The position numbers and the translations under genes were made by a program. From Lacticaseibacillus brantae DSM 23927 (GTDB lineage: Bacteria; Bacillota; Bacilli; Lactobacillales; Lactobacillaceae), in the NCBI RefSeq assembly GCF_001436115.1, contig NZ_AYZQ01000004.1:1-64000 (forward strand): DNA of 64,000 nt, written 5' to 3'. Positions 52,283-61,000 of the stretch are shown here, in pieces (the stretch's first letter is position 1; each line of letters starts with the position of its first letter). The notes under the pieces were generated by a model, which was not told the DNA's origin, did not search any database, and saw only the letters and a list, made by a program, of their open reading frames with translations.

Positions 52283-54166
52283 ATGCAAAACGATACCCTA
52301 CAAAAACTCCAATTCAACGAAATTAAGGCTCAAGTCAAAGCACGCGCGATTGGCCATTATAGTCAAGACCGTCTCGATGCGCTGCAACCACAAACAGATT
52401 TGGCCACGGTCGAAACCTGGCAACAAGAAACGCTGGAAGCCCGGAGGTTACTCGATGCCAACCAGCACGTGCCATTTTTAGGCCTGAACGACATTGATCG
52501 CTTGTTGGCCCAATTGCAAAAGGGCCTGATCCTGAGTCCCATTGATCTAATACGCTTCGCTGACTTCTTGCGCAGCAGTCGCCTATTGCGCCAATTCTTT
52601 GAGACCAATATGGGCATGGCACCATTGCTGAACCAATATGCGTCAGGTTTGCCTGATTTTTCTGAGATTGAAAATGCGATTTACAGTCAGATTCAGCATC
52701 AGCAAGTGGCCGACAGTGCATCGCGTCAACTCCGCAAACTTCGGCGCCAGTTGCAAGACATCGACACAGAGATTCAAGATAAGTTACAACGCTTCATCCG
52801 CCATGCCGATAATCAACGCTACTTGCAAGAACCGATTATCGTCAAAAAGTCTGATCATTATACAGTGCCCATTCAAGCAACGTATAAGAATAAGATTGAA
52901 GGTAATATTGTCGAATCTTCAAATAAAGGCACAACGGTCTATGTTGAGCCCAATGCGGTAGCCAAGTTAAATGCCAAGTATGCCATGGTCAATGCCGAGG
53001 CCGTGGCGGAAGAATATCAGGTCTTGGCTGAACTCACTGGTCGTATTGCCGAGGCAGCCGCCACGATTGACCTGGTCGTCGAGACAATCACAGCACTGGA
53101 CATAATTATGGCGCGCGCTAAGTATAGCCGCGAAATCGACGGCCAGACACCGCAAGTCAACAAGGCTGAACGAATTATCATTCATCACGGCCGCCATCCC
53201 TTGTTACCAAAGGATGCTGTCCCCCTGGATCTGCGCCTCGGCACCGATTATCGCGGCCTGGTGATCACTGGCCCAAATGCTGGTGGCAAGACTGTCACCT
53301 TAAAGACGGTGGGCTTATTGACGTTGATGACCATGTTTGGTCTGCAAATTCCTGCCGAAGCCGGCACCGATATCGCGGTCATGGACCATATTTTTGTCGA
53401 TATGGGTGACCAACAAGATCTCGGTAACGCGCTGAGTACTTTTTCTGGGCATATGCACAATGTGGCTGGCATTCTCAGTCAGGCAGGGCGCAATACACTC
53501 GTCCTCTTGGATGAAATCGGCAGCGGCACTGAGCCGAACGAAGGGGCGGCCTTAGCCATTGCGATTATGGAAACACTCTACAGTCAAGGGGCGCTCATCA
53601 TGGCGACAACCCATTATGGTGAGATTAAACGTTTCGCCGAAGCCCATGCAGACTTCATTCCGGCCGCAATGGCCTTTGATCAAGAGACCTTGATGCCGAA
53701 ATACCAGCTGAAGTTGGGCGTCACGGGTGACAGCCAAGCGTTATGGATTGCCCGCAAAATGAAGATGTCCACTCAATTATTGCGCCGAGCGGAAAAGTAT
53801 TTGCACACCAAAGACTATCAAGTCACTAAGCAGGATTTTCCTGGGCCAAAGGCTACACCTGTGCAAAATACGCCGCAGTTTGTCCAAGGTGATCGGGTCT
53901 GGTTATCCGGTCTGCAACAAGAAGGCTTGGTCTACCAAGATGATGGTGACGAGCTGGATGTCTTCGTCAATCATCACCATCTAAAGCAACCGCGGCGTCG
54001 GGTGCAATTATTGACGCCTGCTAGTGAACTGTATCCAGAAGGTTACGAACTGGCGCGCTTGTTTGTCGATTACGACAGTTACAAACAACAACGCGATTTG
54101 AATCGTGGGTCCAAAGCCGCCCAACGGCAATTACGCAAAGCCGCAGCTGCGCGAAAAACTGAATAA
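52283..54166 (+). CDS. MutS2-like ATPase without Smr domain
   Basis: 627 residues. Lever and clamp regions up to about 320, then the MutS ATPase: Walker A GPNAGGKTVTLKTVGL, Walker B LLDEIGSGTEPNEGAAL, and TTHYGEIKRFAE, all of MutS2 type. Normal MutS2 (RqcU) is about 785 residues and ends in an Smr nuclease-like domain; this one ends after a KOW-like segment (QGDRVWLSGLQQEGLV) with a short basic tail, so it is a natural short paralog. MutS2 binds collided ribosomes or branched DNA. ATG 52283 follows GAAAGGAAG; the upstream extension is the leader RNA. Confidence 0.85.
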   Translation: MQNDTLQKLQFNEIKAQVKARAIGHYSQDRLDALQPQTDLATVETWQQETLEARRLLDANQHVPFLGLNDIDRLLAQLQKGLILSPIDLIRFADFLRSSRLLRQFFETNMGMAPLLNQYASGLPDFSEIENAIYSQIQHQQVADSASRQLRKLRRQLQDIDTEIQDKLQRFIRHADNQRYLQEPIIVKKSDHYTVPIQATYKNKIEGNIVESSNKGTTVYVEPNAVAKLNAKYAMVNAEAVAEEYQVLAELTGRIAEAAATIDLVVETITALDIIMARAKYSREIDGQTPQVNKAERIIIHHGRHPLLPKDAVPLDLRLGTDYRGLVITGPNAGGKTVTLKTVGLLTLMTMFGLQIPAEAGTDIAVMDHIFVDMGDQQDLGNALSTFSGHMHNVAGILSQAGRNTLVLLDEIGSGTEPNEGAALAIAIMETLYSQGALIMATTHYGEIKRFAEAHADFIPAAMAFDQETLMPKYQLKLGVTGDSQALWIARKMKMSTQLLRRAEKYLHTKDYQVTKQDFPGPKATPVQNTPQFVQGDRVWLSGLQQEGLVYQDDGDELDVFVNHHHLKQPRRRVQLLTPASELYPEGYELARLFVDYDSYKQQRDLNRGSKAAQRQLRKAAAARKTE

Positions 54167-54171
54167 CGCAT

Positions 54172-54208
54172 AAGGCCGTTCTTACCCAATAAGTAGGAAC
54201 GGCTTTTC
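54172..54208 (+). terminator. Terminator of the MutS2-like gene
   Basis: AAGGCCGTTCTTAC pairs with GTAGGAACGGCTT (with a bulge) and ends in T residues. Confidence 0.87.
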
Positions 54209-54233
54209 TGCTGGCGTGGCGCGCTTTTGGGGC

Positions 54234-54262
54234 TTGTTCAATGCGTTATTTTAGTGCATAAT
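54234..54262 (+). promoter_or_regulatory. Promoter of the MFS gene
   Basis: TTGTTC (54234-54239), 17 bases, CATAAT (54257-54262). A GACCG/CGGTC hairpin lies between it and the ribosome-binding site (about 54299-54316). Confidence 0.55.
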
Positions 54263-54334
54263 GTTTAACAATGTGCTTAGGCACGGTATCAAAATAACGA
54301 CCGACAGTGAGCGGTCATTTTGGAGGAACAGGAT

Positions 54335-55561
54335 ATGGAATTAACTGAATCAAAACACCAAGGTTTGAGCGGGGAGCAGAAGAAGGTCATCGTCTCGACT
54401 GGGGCCGGATTCTCCTTACAAAACATGGATATCATGTTCCTCTCATTTTCGTTAACACCAATTATTGCCCAATTACATATTTCTAGCGGTGCGGCCGGCC
54501 TGATTAGTTCGATTACCAACTTAGGGATGCTGGTCGGTGGCGTGATTTTTGGGATTCTAGGTGATCGATACGGGCGGGTTAAAACCTTCTCCCATACGGT
54601 CATTATTTTCGCGATTGCCACGGCGTTGATGTATTTTGCCAATGACATTACCACAATTTATGTATTGCGGTTCCTGGCCGGGATTGGCGCGGGGGGCGAG
54701 TATGGTGTTGGGATTACCTTGATTGCTGAAAGCTTCCGTCAAGATCAAATTGGTAAAATGACATCAATTGCAGCCATCGGAGGGCAGACGGGGGCAATCT
54801 TTGCGGCCATCGCGGCAGCGTTGATTATTCCGCATTTTGGCTGGCATGCTTTGTTCTTACTGGGCGTTTTGCCGGTTATTCTCACTTTCTTCATTCGGCG
54901 CAATATTAGCGAAACTGATGAATTCCTGGAGGCTAAGCAGCATCAAGACCCAGCGCATAAGGTCTCGATTGCACGGCTGTTTGAAACGCCAGCTATTACT
55001 CGCCAAACGCTGGGTCTCCTAGTGATGACCATTGTGCAAATCGCTGGCTATTTCGGGCTAATGAACTGGTTACCAGTCATTGTCCAGCGACAGCAAGGGT
55101 TATCAGTCGCCGGCTCATCAATTTGGATGATCGCAACGATTATCGGAATGAGTTTGGGAATGCTGACGTTTGGCAGCATTCTGGACCGCTTCGGGCCTCG
55201 GCGGGCGTTTGCGATTTTCTTGGTTATTTCTGCTGTAGTTGTTTTCGCGTTAACGCTGGCGCATAGTACCTGGACGCTCGCGTTGATGGGTGCAGTGGTT
55301 GGCTTCTTTTCTAACGGGATGTTCGGTGGCTATGGCGTCGTCATTAGCCGTTTGTATCCAACGGAAATTCGGTCCACAGCTAATAACGTCATCATGAACC
55401 TTGGTCAAGCCATTGGCGGCTTCTCATCGGTGATGATTGGCGTGTTGATGGATCGTTTCGGGTTAGCGGTGACAATGGGCAGCTTATCAGCCTTATACAT
55501 CGTCAGCCTGATCGTTATGCTCAGTTTACCTGGTATTAAGCAGTTGAGCGCTGAACGCTAA
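54335..55561 (+). CDS. MFS transporter, sugar/aromatic acid type
   Basis: 408 residues with about 12 membrane segments. Motif A GDRYGRVKTF after helix 2 and RFLAGIGAGGEYGVG in helix 4 place it in the sugar or aromatic-acid symporter branch (as in AAHS/MHS proteins). A repeat of motif A, LDRFGPRRA, follows helix 8. Substrate unknown. ATG 54335 has TTGGAGGAAC upstream; a TTG at 54320 is part of that site. Monocistronic. Confidence 0.85.
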   Translation: MELTESKHQGLSGEQKKVIVSTGAGFSLQNMDIMFLSFSLTPIIAQLHISSGAAGLISSITNLGMLVGGVIFGILGDRYGRVKTFSHTVIIFAIATALMYFANDITTIYVLRFLAGIGAGGEYGVGITLIAESFRQDQIGKMTSIAAIGGQTGAIFAAIAAALIIPHFGWHALFLLGVLPVILTFFIRRNISETDEFLEAKQHQDPAHKVSIARLFETPAITRQTLGLLVMTIVQIAGYFGLMNWLPVIVQRQQGLSVAGSSIWMIATIIGMSLGMLTFGSILDRFGPRRAFAIFLVISAVVVFALTLAHSTWTLALMGAVVGFFSNGMFGGYGVVISRLYPTEIRSTANNVIMNLGQAIGGFSSVMIGVLMDRFGLAVTMGSLSALYIVSLIVMLSLPGIKQLSAER

Positions 55562-55574
55562 GTTTAACGCACAA

Positions 55575-55621
55575 AAATAGGTCTGTGAGCCCGCCAATTG
55601 GCAGGAACACAGACCTATTTA
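55575..55621. terminator. Bidirectional terminator between MFS and marR genes
   Basis: AAATAGGTCTGTG (55575-55587) pairs with CACAGACCTATTT (55608-55620), with A and T runs on both sides. Confidence 0.9.
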
Positions 55622-55632
55622 TTATCGGTTAA

Positions 55633-56310
55633 TTAGTGGAAATCGGGATGGTTAAACCGGGGACCATCTGGGAAACCGTGATGGCCACGGCCGCCACGAG
55701 GGCCGCCAAAGCCGCGAGGGCCACCGAAACCACCAAAGCCACCGCGGGGGCCGCCATGATGATGGCCTTCACCGTTGCCAGGGGCACCGAACAGTTCACG
55801 GAATTGATGACGTAAGTCGCGGGCCTTCTCAAAGTGGGCTTGAAGGGCAGCGTTGTCACCAGATTCGATGGCGTCATCATTAATGCTTGCCAGGAGCTTC
55901 GTCAACAAGTCGCTGAGTTGGGCTTGTTCTTCTGGAGTCAGTGCTGCAAACATCGTGTCAGATAATTCATTGCGAACGTCCTTAGCCTCGGTGATAAGCT
56001 TGCGACCATCATCAGTTAATGAAATAACAGAAGCGCGCTTGTCTTCGGCAGAGTCTTCGCGAGTGATTAATTTAGCATCTTCGAGTTTTTTAACGAGCAT
56101 TGAGACAGAACTTGGACGAATGTCAAGGGCTTCAGCGATATCGGCGTTGGTCACGCCATCGTTGTCAGCAAGGAACCGCAGTAAGCGGATAGGTCCGCGA
56201 CCGTGGCGGCCATTGCCGTTATGCCCACTCCGTAAGGCTGCATTCATGAAGTATTCTTGTTGGAACAATTGACCAAAGGTGTTGAGTAAAGCTTGGGTAT
56301 CATTTGTCAT
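55633..56310 (-). CDS. MarR-family regulator with Gly/His/Arg-rich C-terminal tail
   Basis: 225 residues. The winged-helix (about residues 38-105) has GVTNADIAEALDIRPSSVSM and SAEDKRASVISLTDDGRKL. After a dimerisation helix, the last 50 residues or so are low complexity: repeats of GGPRGGFGG and GFGG, with seven His. Such a tail is not part of ordinary MarR proteins and could bind metal, RNA or DNA. The promoter carries two inverted repeats, so it probably represses itself. Its other targets are not clear; the divergent gene for a small DUF2187-like protein is one candidate. Confidence 0.87.
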   Translation of the reverse strand: MTNDTQALLNTFGQLFQQEYFMNAALRSGHNGNGRHGRGPIRLLRFLADNDGVTNADIAEALDIRPSSVSMLVKKLEDAKLITREDSAEDKRASVISLTDDGRKLITEAKDVRNELSDTMFAALTPEEQAQLSDLLTKLLASINDDAIESGDNAALQAHFEKARDLRHQFRELFGAPGNGEGHHHGGPRGGFGGFGGPRGFGGPRGGRGHHGFPDGPRFNHPDFH

Positions 56311-56338
56311 GCAAATGCCTCCGAATATAGTTAGTTTA

Positions 56339-56402
56339 GTTAGGTTCTACCTAACGAAAATAAGTATACTTCGTTAGTTAGTTTTTGTCAACACTAACTA
56401 AC
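56339..56402 (-). promoter_or_regulatory. marR promoter with two operator palindromes
   Basis: Minus strand TTGACA (56386-56391), 17 bases, TATACT (56363-56368): a near-perfect promoter. Inverted repeat GTTAGTTAGT/ACTAACTAAC (56373-56382 and 56393-56402) brackets the -35, and GTTAGGT/ACCTAAC (56339-56345 and 56349-56355) lies just after the start. TTAG half-sites are typical of MarR autoregulation. Confidence 0.85.
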
Positions 56403-56419
56403 TAATAAAAACAGCGAAT

Positions 56420-56448
56420 TTGATTTTCTCTAGAAACGCGACTAGACT
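56420..56448 (+). promoter_or_regulatory. Promoter of the DUF2187-like gene
   Basis: TTGATT (56420-56425), 17 bases, TAGACT (56443-56448), 18 bases beyond the outer marR operator. Confidence 0.65.
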
Positions 56449-56480
56449 GGTATTAGTGACAATTAAAAGGAGGACCTTAT

Positions 56481-56726
56481 ATGGCAGTTATCGTTAATGT
56501 TGGCGATTCAGTGACCGTTAAGAAGGGTACAGATGTGCCATTGAGTTTTAAAGGCACGATTGAGAAGCTCTATGTTAATTCTGCATTACTGACGATTGAT
56601 GACTTTGATCAAGCCGACGCCACATTGGTCGACGATCTTAAGAACAAGACAGTTGTGAACTATAAAAGCATGAAAAAAGGCGGCAAGGCCGTTGAACCAC
56701 CAGCAATTGAAGACCCAAAGCGGTAA
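56481..56726 (+). CDS. Small DUF2187-like (YkvS-type) protein
   Basis: 81 residues. VGDSVTVKKGTDVPLSFKG, then a beta-rich core with NSALLTIDD, and KTVVNYKSMKK near the end resemble the YkvS/DUF2187 pattern (GTIEKL-NS-TVVNHKxY). The fold suggests a small beta barrel; function unknown. ATG follows AAAGGAGG. Confidence 0.65.
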   Translation: MAVIVNVGDSVTVKKGTDVPLSFKGTIEKLYVNSALLTIDDFDQADATLVDDLKNKTVVNYKSMKKGGKAVEPPAIEDPKR

Positions 56727-56737
56727 TCTTTGCTTAC

Positions 56738-56780
56738 AATCCTCCACCTTGTCCATTCTGACGCGGTGGAGGATTTTTTT
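56738..56780 (+). terminator. Terminator of the DUF2187-like gene
   Basis: AATCCTCCACC (56738-56748) pairs with GGTGGAGGATT (56765-56775), then T residues. Confidence 0.9.
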
Positions 56781-56863
56781 GTGAGCGTTAAACGTGCAAT
56801 TGAACCGGTCAACCTCGTATGCTTAGGTTAGTAACAAATACAAACCTATAGGAGGATTCGCTC

Positions 56864-57094
56864 ATGGCAGATTTTGACGCAATGAAGGACAAAGTAGTTG
56901 GCAAGGTGAAGGAAACGACTGGTAAGATTACCAACAACGAGGAACTCGAAGCCAAAGGTAAAGCCGAACAGCTGAAGGGTGAAGCCAAAGAGAAGGTCGA
57001 TCAAGCCAAGAAAAACGTTGAAAAAAGCGGCGAGAATGTCAAAGAAAAAGCCGCTGAAACCTTTAATAATACCGTCGACGACTTAAAGAAATAA
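56864..57094 (+). CDS. CsbD-like stress protein
   Basis: 76 residues, highly charged and lysine-rich: KDKVVGKVKETTGKITNNEE and KGKAEQLKGEAKEKVDQAKK, the CsbD repeat. A predicted soluble helical protein of the general stress response; molecular role unknown. ATG follows TAGGAGG. Monocistronic. Confidence 0.9.
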   Translation: MADFDAMKDKVVGKVKETTGKITNNEELEAKGKAEQLKGEAKEKVDQAKKNVEKSGENVKEKAAETFNNTVDDLKK

Positions 57095-57099
57095 CCATG

Positions 57100-57130
57100 A
57101 GCTAGCCGCCAAATGCGGCTAGCTTTTTTA
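57100..57130 (+). terminator. Terminator of the CsbD-like gene
   Basis: AGCTAGCCGC pairs with GCGGCTAGCT around CAAAT, then T residues. Confidence 0.9.
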
Positions 57131-57155
57131 TTTGCAAGAAATTGGCCAAAAATAG

Positions 57156-57183
57156 TTTACTTACTTTTTATAAGTGATATACT
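57156..57183 (+). promoter_or_regulatory. Promoter of the lactate oxidase-like gene
   Basis: TTTACT (57156-57161), 16 bases, TATACT (57178-57183), with extended -10 TGA. Confidence 0.75.
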
Positions 57184-57214
57184 CGATTCATAGATGTTTA
57201 AGGAGGCACTACTC

Positions 57215-58330
57215 ATGACAGTTGTAAATGGATATGAACAAAGCGATAACGAAAAGAAATTAGACATTCTCAATCTTCCTGCATTGGAAGATGAAGCTAA
57301 GAAGATCATCCCAACCGGTGGTTACGGCTACATTTTTGGTGGTTCAGAAGATGATTGGACGTTAAAGCAGAACACTTTGGCTTTTGAACACGCCCAAATC
57401 GTGCCCAAGGCACTTTCTGATATCGAAAAGCCAGATTTGTCAACGAATGTCTTCGGCATCGATTTGAAGACACCTGTCATGATGGCCCCAACTGCTGCCC
57501 AAGGATTGGCTCACGCCCAAGGTGAAGATGATACCGCTCGTGGTGTGGCTGCCGTTGGTGGGTTAATGGCCCAAAGTACTTACAGTTCGACTTCCATTGC
57601 TGATACGGCTGCGGCTGGTAACGGCGCACCTCAATTCTTCCAACTTTATATGAGTAAGGATTGGAGCTTCAATGAATCATTGTTAGACGAAGCCAAGAAG
57701 GCTGGCGTTAAGGCAATCATTTTGACTGTTGATGCGACTGTCGACGGCTATCGTGAACAAGATATTATTAACAACTTCCAATTCCCAATTCCTATGGCCA
57801 ACTTGACCAAGTTCTCCGAAGGCGACGGGAAGGGCAAAGGGATTGCTGACATTTACGCTTCCGCTGCCCAAAAGATTGGCCCTGATGACGTTCGCCGGAT
57901 TGCAGAATATACTGATTTACCAGTCATCGTTAAGGGTGTTCAATCTCCTGAAGATGCCATGCGTGCCATTGGTGCTGGTGCGGCCGGGATTTATGTGTCT
58001 AACCACGGTGGCCGGCAATTAAACGGTGGTCCAGCATCATTTGATGTTTTGGAAAGCATCGCTAAGGCGGTCAACCATCAAGTACCAATCATCTTTGACT
58101 CAGGCGTTCGCCGTGGGAGCCACGTCTTCAAGGCTTTGGCTGCTGGTGCTGACTTAGTTGCCTTTGGTCGGCCAGTGATTTATGGCTTGGCATTAGGTGG
58201 GGCTCAAGGTGTCCAAAGTGTCTTTGAACACATCGATCACGAGCTCGAAATTATTATGCAATTGGCCGGCACAAAGACGATTGAAGACGTTAAGCACGCG
58301 CCATTGCTTCACATCCACTACAATGACTAA
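57215..58330 (+). CDS. lox: FMN-dependent alpha-hydroxy acid oxidase, probable lactate oxidase
   Basis: 371 residues. The catalytic His lies in YVSNHGGRQLNGGP, and the FMN and substrate residues are visible in FFQLYMSKD, ILTVDATVDGYRE and FDSGVRRGSHV. Lactate oxidases of this length make pyruvate and hydrogen peroxide from lactate and oxygen; glycolate or mandelate relatives cannot be excluded. ATG 57215 follows TAAGGAGG; a longer frame from 57194 lacks a site. Monocistronic. Confidence 0.88.
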   Translation: MTVVNGYEQSDNEKKLDILNLPALEDEAKKIIPTGGYGYIFGGSEDDWTLKQNTLAFEHAQIVPKALSDIEKPDLSTNVFGIDLKTPVMMAPTAAQGLAHAQGEDDTARGVAAVGGLMAQSTYSSTSIADTAAAGNGAPQFFQLYMSKDWSFNESLLDEAKKAGVKAIILTVDATVDGYREQDIINNFQFPIPMANLTKFSEGDGKGKGIADIYASAAQKIGPDDVRRIAEYTDLPVIVKGVQSPEDAMRAIGAGAAGIYVSNHGGRQLNGGPASFDVLESIAKAVNHQVPIIFDSGVRRGSHVFKALAAGADLVAFGRPVIYGLALGGAQGVQSVFEHIDHELEIIMQLAGTKTIEDVKHAPLLHIHYND

Positions 58331-58357
58331 TTAAACGATGAACAATTAATTGTTTTC

Positions 58358-58398
58358 AAGGTCGGCGCGACGCTATCTTGTCGTGTCGGCCTTTTTTT
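58358..58398 (+). terminator. Terminator of the lactate oxidase-like gene
   Basis: AAGGTCGGCGCGAC pairs with GTCGTGTCGGCCTT (three G-U pairs), then seven T. Confidence 0.88.
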
Positions 58399-58445
58399 GT
58401 GCTTACAGGCGAAAATATCGGTCCGAAGTCCTGATATTGTGAATA

Positions 58446-58474
58446 TTGTCATTAATATGATTCTGACCTACAAT
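58446..58474 (+). promoter_or_regulatory. Promoter of the glycerate operon
   Basis: TTGTCA (58446-58451), 17 bases, TACAAT (58469-58474). Start near 58481, 20 bases before the ribosome-binding site. Confidence 0.8.
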
Positions 58475-58513
58475 AGAACTTATTCGGAATTTTTGATAAC
58501 GGAGGTTATGCAT

Positions 58514-59830
58514 GTGGGAAGCTTAGTGTTGAGCTGGTGGGCGGCGTTAATTGGCCTGGCAGTCGCAATTGTGTTGATTTTGAGAAAGCTCAATCCGGTT
58601 TATTCCTTGTTACTGGGCGCTGTCATTGGTTGCTTGGTTGGGGGCGCCAACGTGGTCCAGACCATCAACGTGTTGATTACGGGTTCGCAAAGTGTCATGG
58701 GGACAGTGTTGCGGGTTCTGGCTGCAGGGATGCTGGCTGGGGTGATGATGGAGTCAGGGTCAGCAGATACGCTGGCTCGGGCCATCGTGTCGCGGCTCGG
58801 TGACCGGTTTGCATTGTTCGCGCTAGCGTTGGCGACGATGATTATTACGGCTGTTGGGGTCTTCATTCCGGTTGCGGTCCTGATTGTCGCGCCCATCGCG
58901 CTTGAGGTCGGCAAACGGATGAACTTCTCCAAACTCTCGTTGTTAGTGGCATTGTCAGGTGGTGGTAAAGCAGGAAATATTATTTCACCTAACCCCAACA
59001 CCATTGCCGCGGCGAAGGGATTCAATGTGCAATTGAGCCAAGTGATGATTGCCGATTTCATTCCGGCCCTCGTCGCACTGGCCATGACAGTTCTGCTGGC
59101 AACGTTAATTCGCCATCGGGGCTCTGCTGTCATTGACGCTGACTTGGTCAATCTTACTCGGGCAGCTAATACAGATGCACAACAATTGCCAAGTTTAGGG
59201 ACGTCCCTAGTGACACCGGTGTTAGCCATTATTTTATTATTATTGAATCCTATTGGGTCGATTTTTCATATTACCGCTTTGACACAAATTAATTTGGATG
59301 CCATGTATGTTTTGCCAATTGCTGCGATTGTTGGGGCACTGGCAATGGGCCAAGGTGGTAAGCTACGCGAATTTGCCCAGTCTGGGATTTCGCGGATGAC
59401 TGATGTCGTCTTGATTTTGATTGGGGCGGGTGCGATTGGGGCCACGATTACCTCATCTGACTTACCCAACCAGATCATTAATCTCATCAAAGCTTCCGGC
59501 ATGTCCGGCACGTTGTTGGCACCAATTTCTGGGATTCTAATGGCGGCGGCTACCGCGTCAACCTCTACAGGGGTTATTTTGGCGACTGGCTCGTTCTCAA
59601 AAGCCATTCTTGGCTTCGGGGTGAATCCCATTGCGGCGGCGGCCATGGTCCATACCGGCGGGATTGTGATTGATCATTTACCTCATGGGAATTACTTCCA
59701 TGTGACGGCCAACGCGATGCACATGGATATTTCTGAACGCGCACATGCTATTGGCTATGAATCATTAGTCGGCTTGAGTGCGACTGTGACCGCCACTGTT
59801 CTGTATGGTTTCTTGCACATCTTTTTCTAG
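58514..59830 (+). CDS. GntP-family permease, probable glycerate transporter
   Basis: 438 residues with about 12 hydrophobic segments. GGGKAGNIISPNPNTIAAAK and MVHTGGIVIDHLPHGNYFHV are typical GntP/gluconate permease segments. The adjacent glycerate kinase gene points to glycerate. I use GTG 58514, eight bases after GGAGG (58501-58505); ATG 58508 is only two bases away from that site. The frame further upstream is untranslated leader. Confidence 0.85.
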   Translation: MGSLVLSWWAALIGLAVAIVLILRKLNPVYSLLLGAVIGCLVGGANVVQTINVLITGSQSVMGTVLRVLAAGMLAGVMMESGSADTLARAIVSRLGDRFALFALALATMIITAVGVFIPVAVLIVAPIALEVGKRMNFSKLSLLVALSGGGKAGNIISPNPNTIAAAKGFNVQLSQVMIADFIPALVALAMTVLLATLIRHRGSAVIDADLVNLTRAANTDAQQLPSLGTSLVTPVLAIILLLLNPIGSIFHITALTQINLDAMYVLPIAAIVGALAMGQGGKLREFAQSGISRMTDVVLILIGAGAIGATITSSDLPNQIINLIKASGMSGTLLAPISGILMAAATASTSTGVILATGSFSKAILGFGVNPIAAAAMVHTGGIVIDHLPHGNYFHVTANAMHMDISERAHAIGYESLVGLSATVTATVLYGFLHIFF

Positions 59831-59848
59831 TCCACAAGGAGGATTCTG

Positions 59849-60991
59849 ATGAAATTTGTAATTGCGCCTGATTCTTTTAAGGGCAGCTTGACGGCAAAAG
59901 AAGCCGCCGAAAACATTCGTGCTGGCTTGGCTCGGGTCTATCCGGACGCCGACTATGAATTAGTCCCAATGGCTGATGGTGGGGAAGGAACAGTCCAATC
60001 CTTGGTTGACGCAACAAGTGGTGAGCTTATCACAGAGACTGTGACCGGACCCTTAGGCCAATCGGTGCAAGCCGCCTATGGCATGCTGGGCGATGGCAAA
60101 ACCGCGGCGATTGAAATGTCAGCGGCAAGCGGCATTGGCTTTGTGACCAAGAAAACGCGTAATCCACTGGTGACAACCACGTATGGAACGGGCGAGTTAA
60201 TGATTAAAGCTTTGGACCATGGCGCTAAGAAAATTATTCTTGGCATTGGTGGCTCAGCGACTAACGATGGGGGCGCCGGAATGGCCCAAGCGATTGGCGT
60301 CTCACTCAAAGATGCTACTGGGCACGAACTTGGTTATGGCGGGGGTGCCTTAGGTGACTTAGCCACGATCGATATTTCCGGGCTGGATCCGCGATTGAAC
60401 ACCACTGAAATCTTGATTGCGTCAGACGTGACGAACCCACTGGTTGGTGATACTGGGGCCTCTGCGGTTTTTGGCCCGCAAAAAGGGGCCACGAGGGCAA
60501 TGGTTAAACAACTAGATCAGAATTTGACCCACTATGCGGCTGTCATTAAGGCCACGTTGGGCAAAGATTTGGCGAATTTTCCAGGTGCCGGCGCTGCTGG
60601 TGGCTTGGGGGCTGGATTATTGGCCTTTACCCAAGCGAAGATGGAGCGCGGCATCGAGATCGTGATTGCCTATACGAATCTGCAAGAACGGGCGCTGAAT
60701 GCAGACTATGTATTCACAGGTGAGGGTGGCATTGATTATCAAACCCAATATGGCAAGACCCCATTTGGCGTGGCTAAGGCCACCAAGCAAGTTGCACCCA
60801 AGGCCCCAGTGATTGTCGTCGCCGGTAATATTGGTAAAGGCGTCGATAGTTTGTATCAAGAAGATGCCATTGATGCAATTTTCGCCACCCCTGATGGCGC
60901 CAAAACCCTGGACCGCGCGATTGCTGATTCGAATCACGACATTAGTGAATTAGCCGAAAACATTGCACGATTGATTAAAGCGAGCCATTAA
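59849..60991 (+). CDS. glxK: Glycerate kinase
   Basis: 380 residues of the GarK/GlxK family: MKFVIAPDSFKGSLTAKEAA at the start, PMADGGEGTVQSLV, and GIGGSATNDGGAGMAQAIG. It phosphorylates glycerate, commonly to 2-phosphoglycerate (some relatives make the 3-phosphate). 18 bases downstream of the permease with AAGGAGG between them. Together they let the cell use external glycerate. Confidence 0.92.
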   Translation: MKFVIAPDSFKGSLTAKEAAENIRAGLARVYPDADYELVPMADGGEGTVQSLVDATSGELITETVTGPLGQSVQAAYGMLGDGKTAAIEMSAASGIGFVTKKTRNPLVTTTYGTGELMIKALDHGAKKIILGIGGSATNDGGAGMAQAIGVSLKDATGHELGYGGGALGDLATIDISGLDPRLNTTEILIASDVTNPLVGDTGASAVFGPQKGATRAMVKQLDQNLTHYAAVIKATLGKDLANFPGAGAAGGLGAGLLAFTQAKMERGIEIVIAYTNLQERALNADYVFTGEGGIDYQTQYGKTPFGVAKATKQVAPKAPVIVVAGNIGKGVDSLYQEDAIDAIFATPDGAKTLDRAIADSNHDISELAENIARLIKASH

Positions 60992-61000
60992 GCAAAAAGA

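Noticed and set aside
55640-55880. Plus- and minus-strand frames opposite the Gly-rich tail of the MarR gene
   Set aside because: GC-rich repeats keep several frames open by chance; none has a ribosome-binding site.
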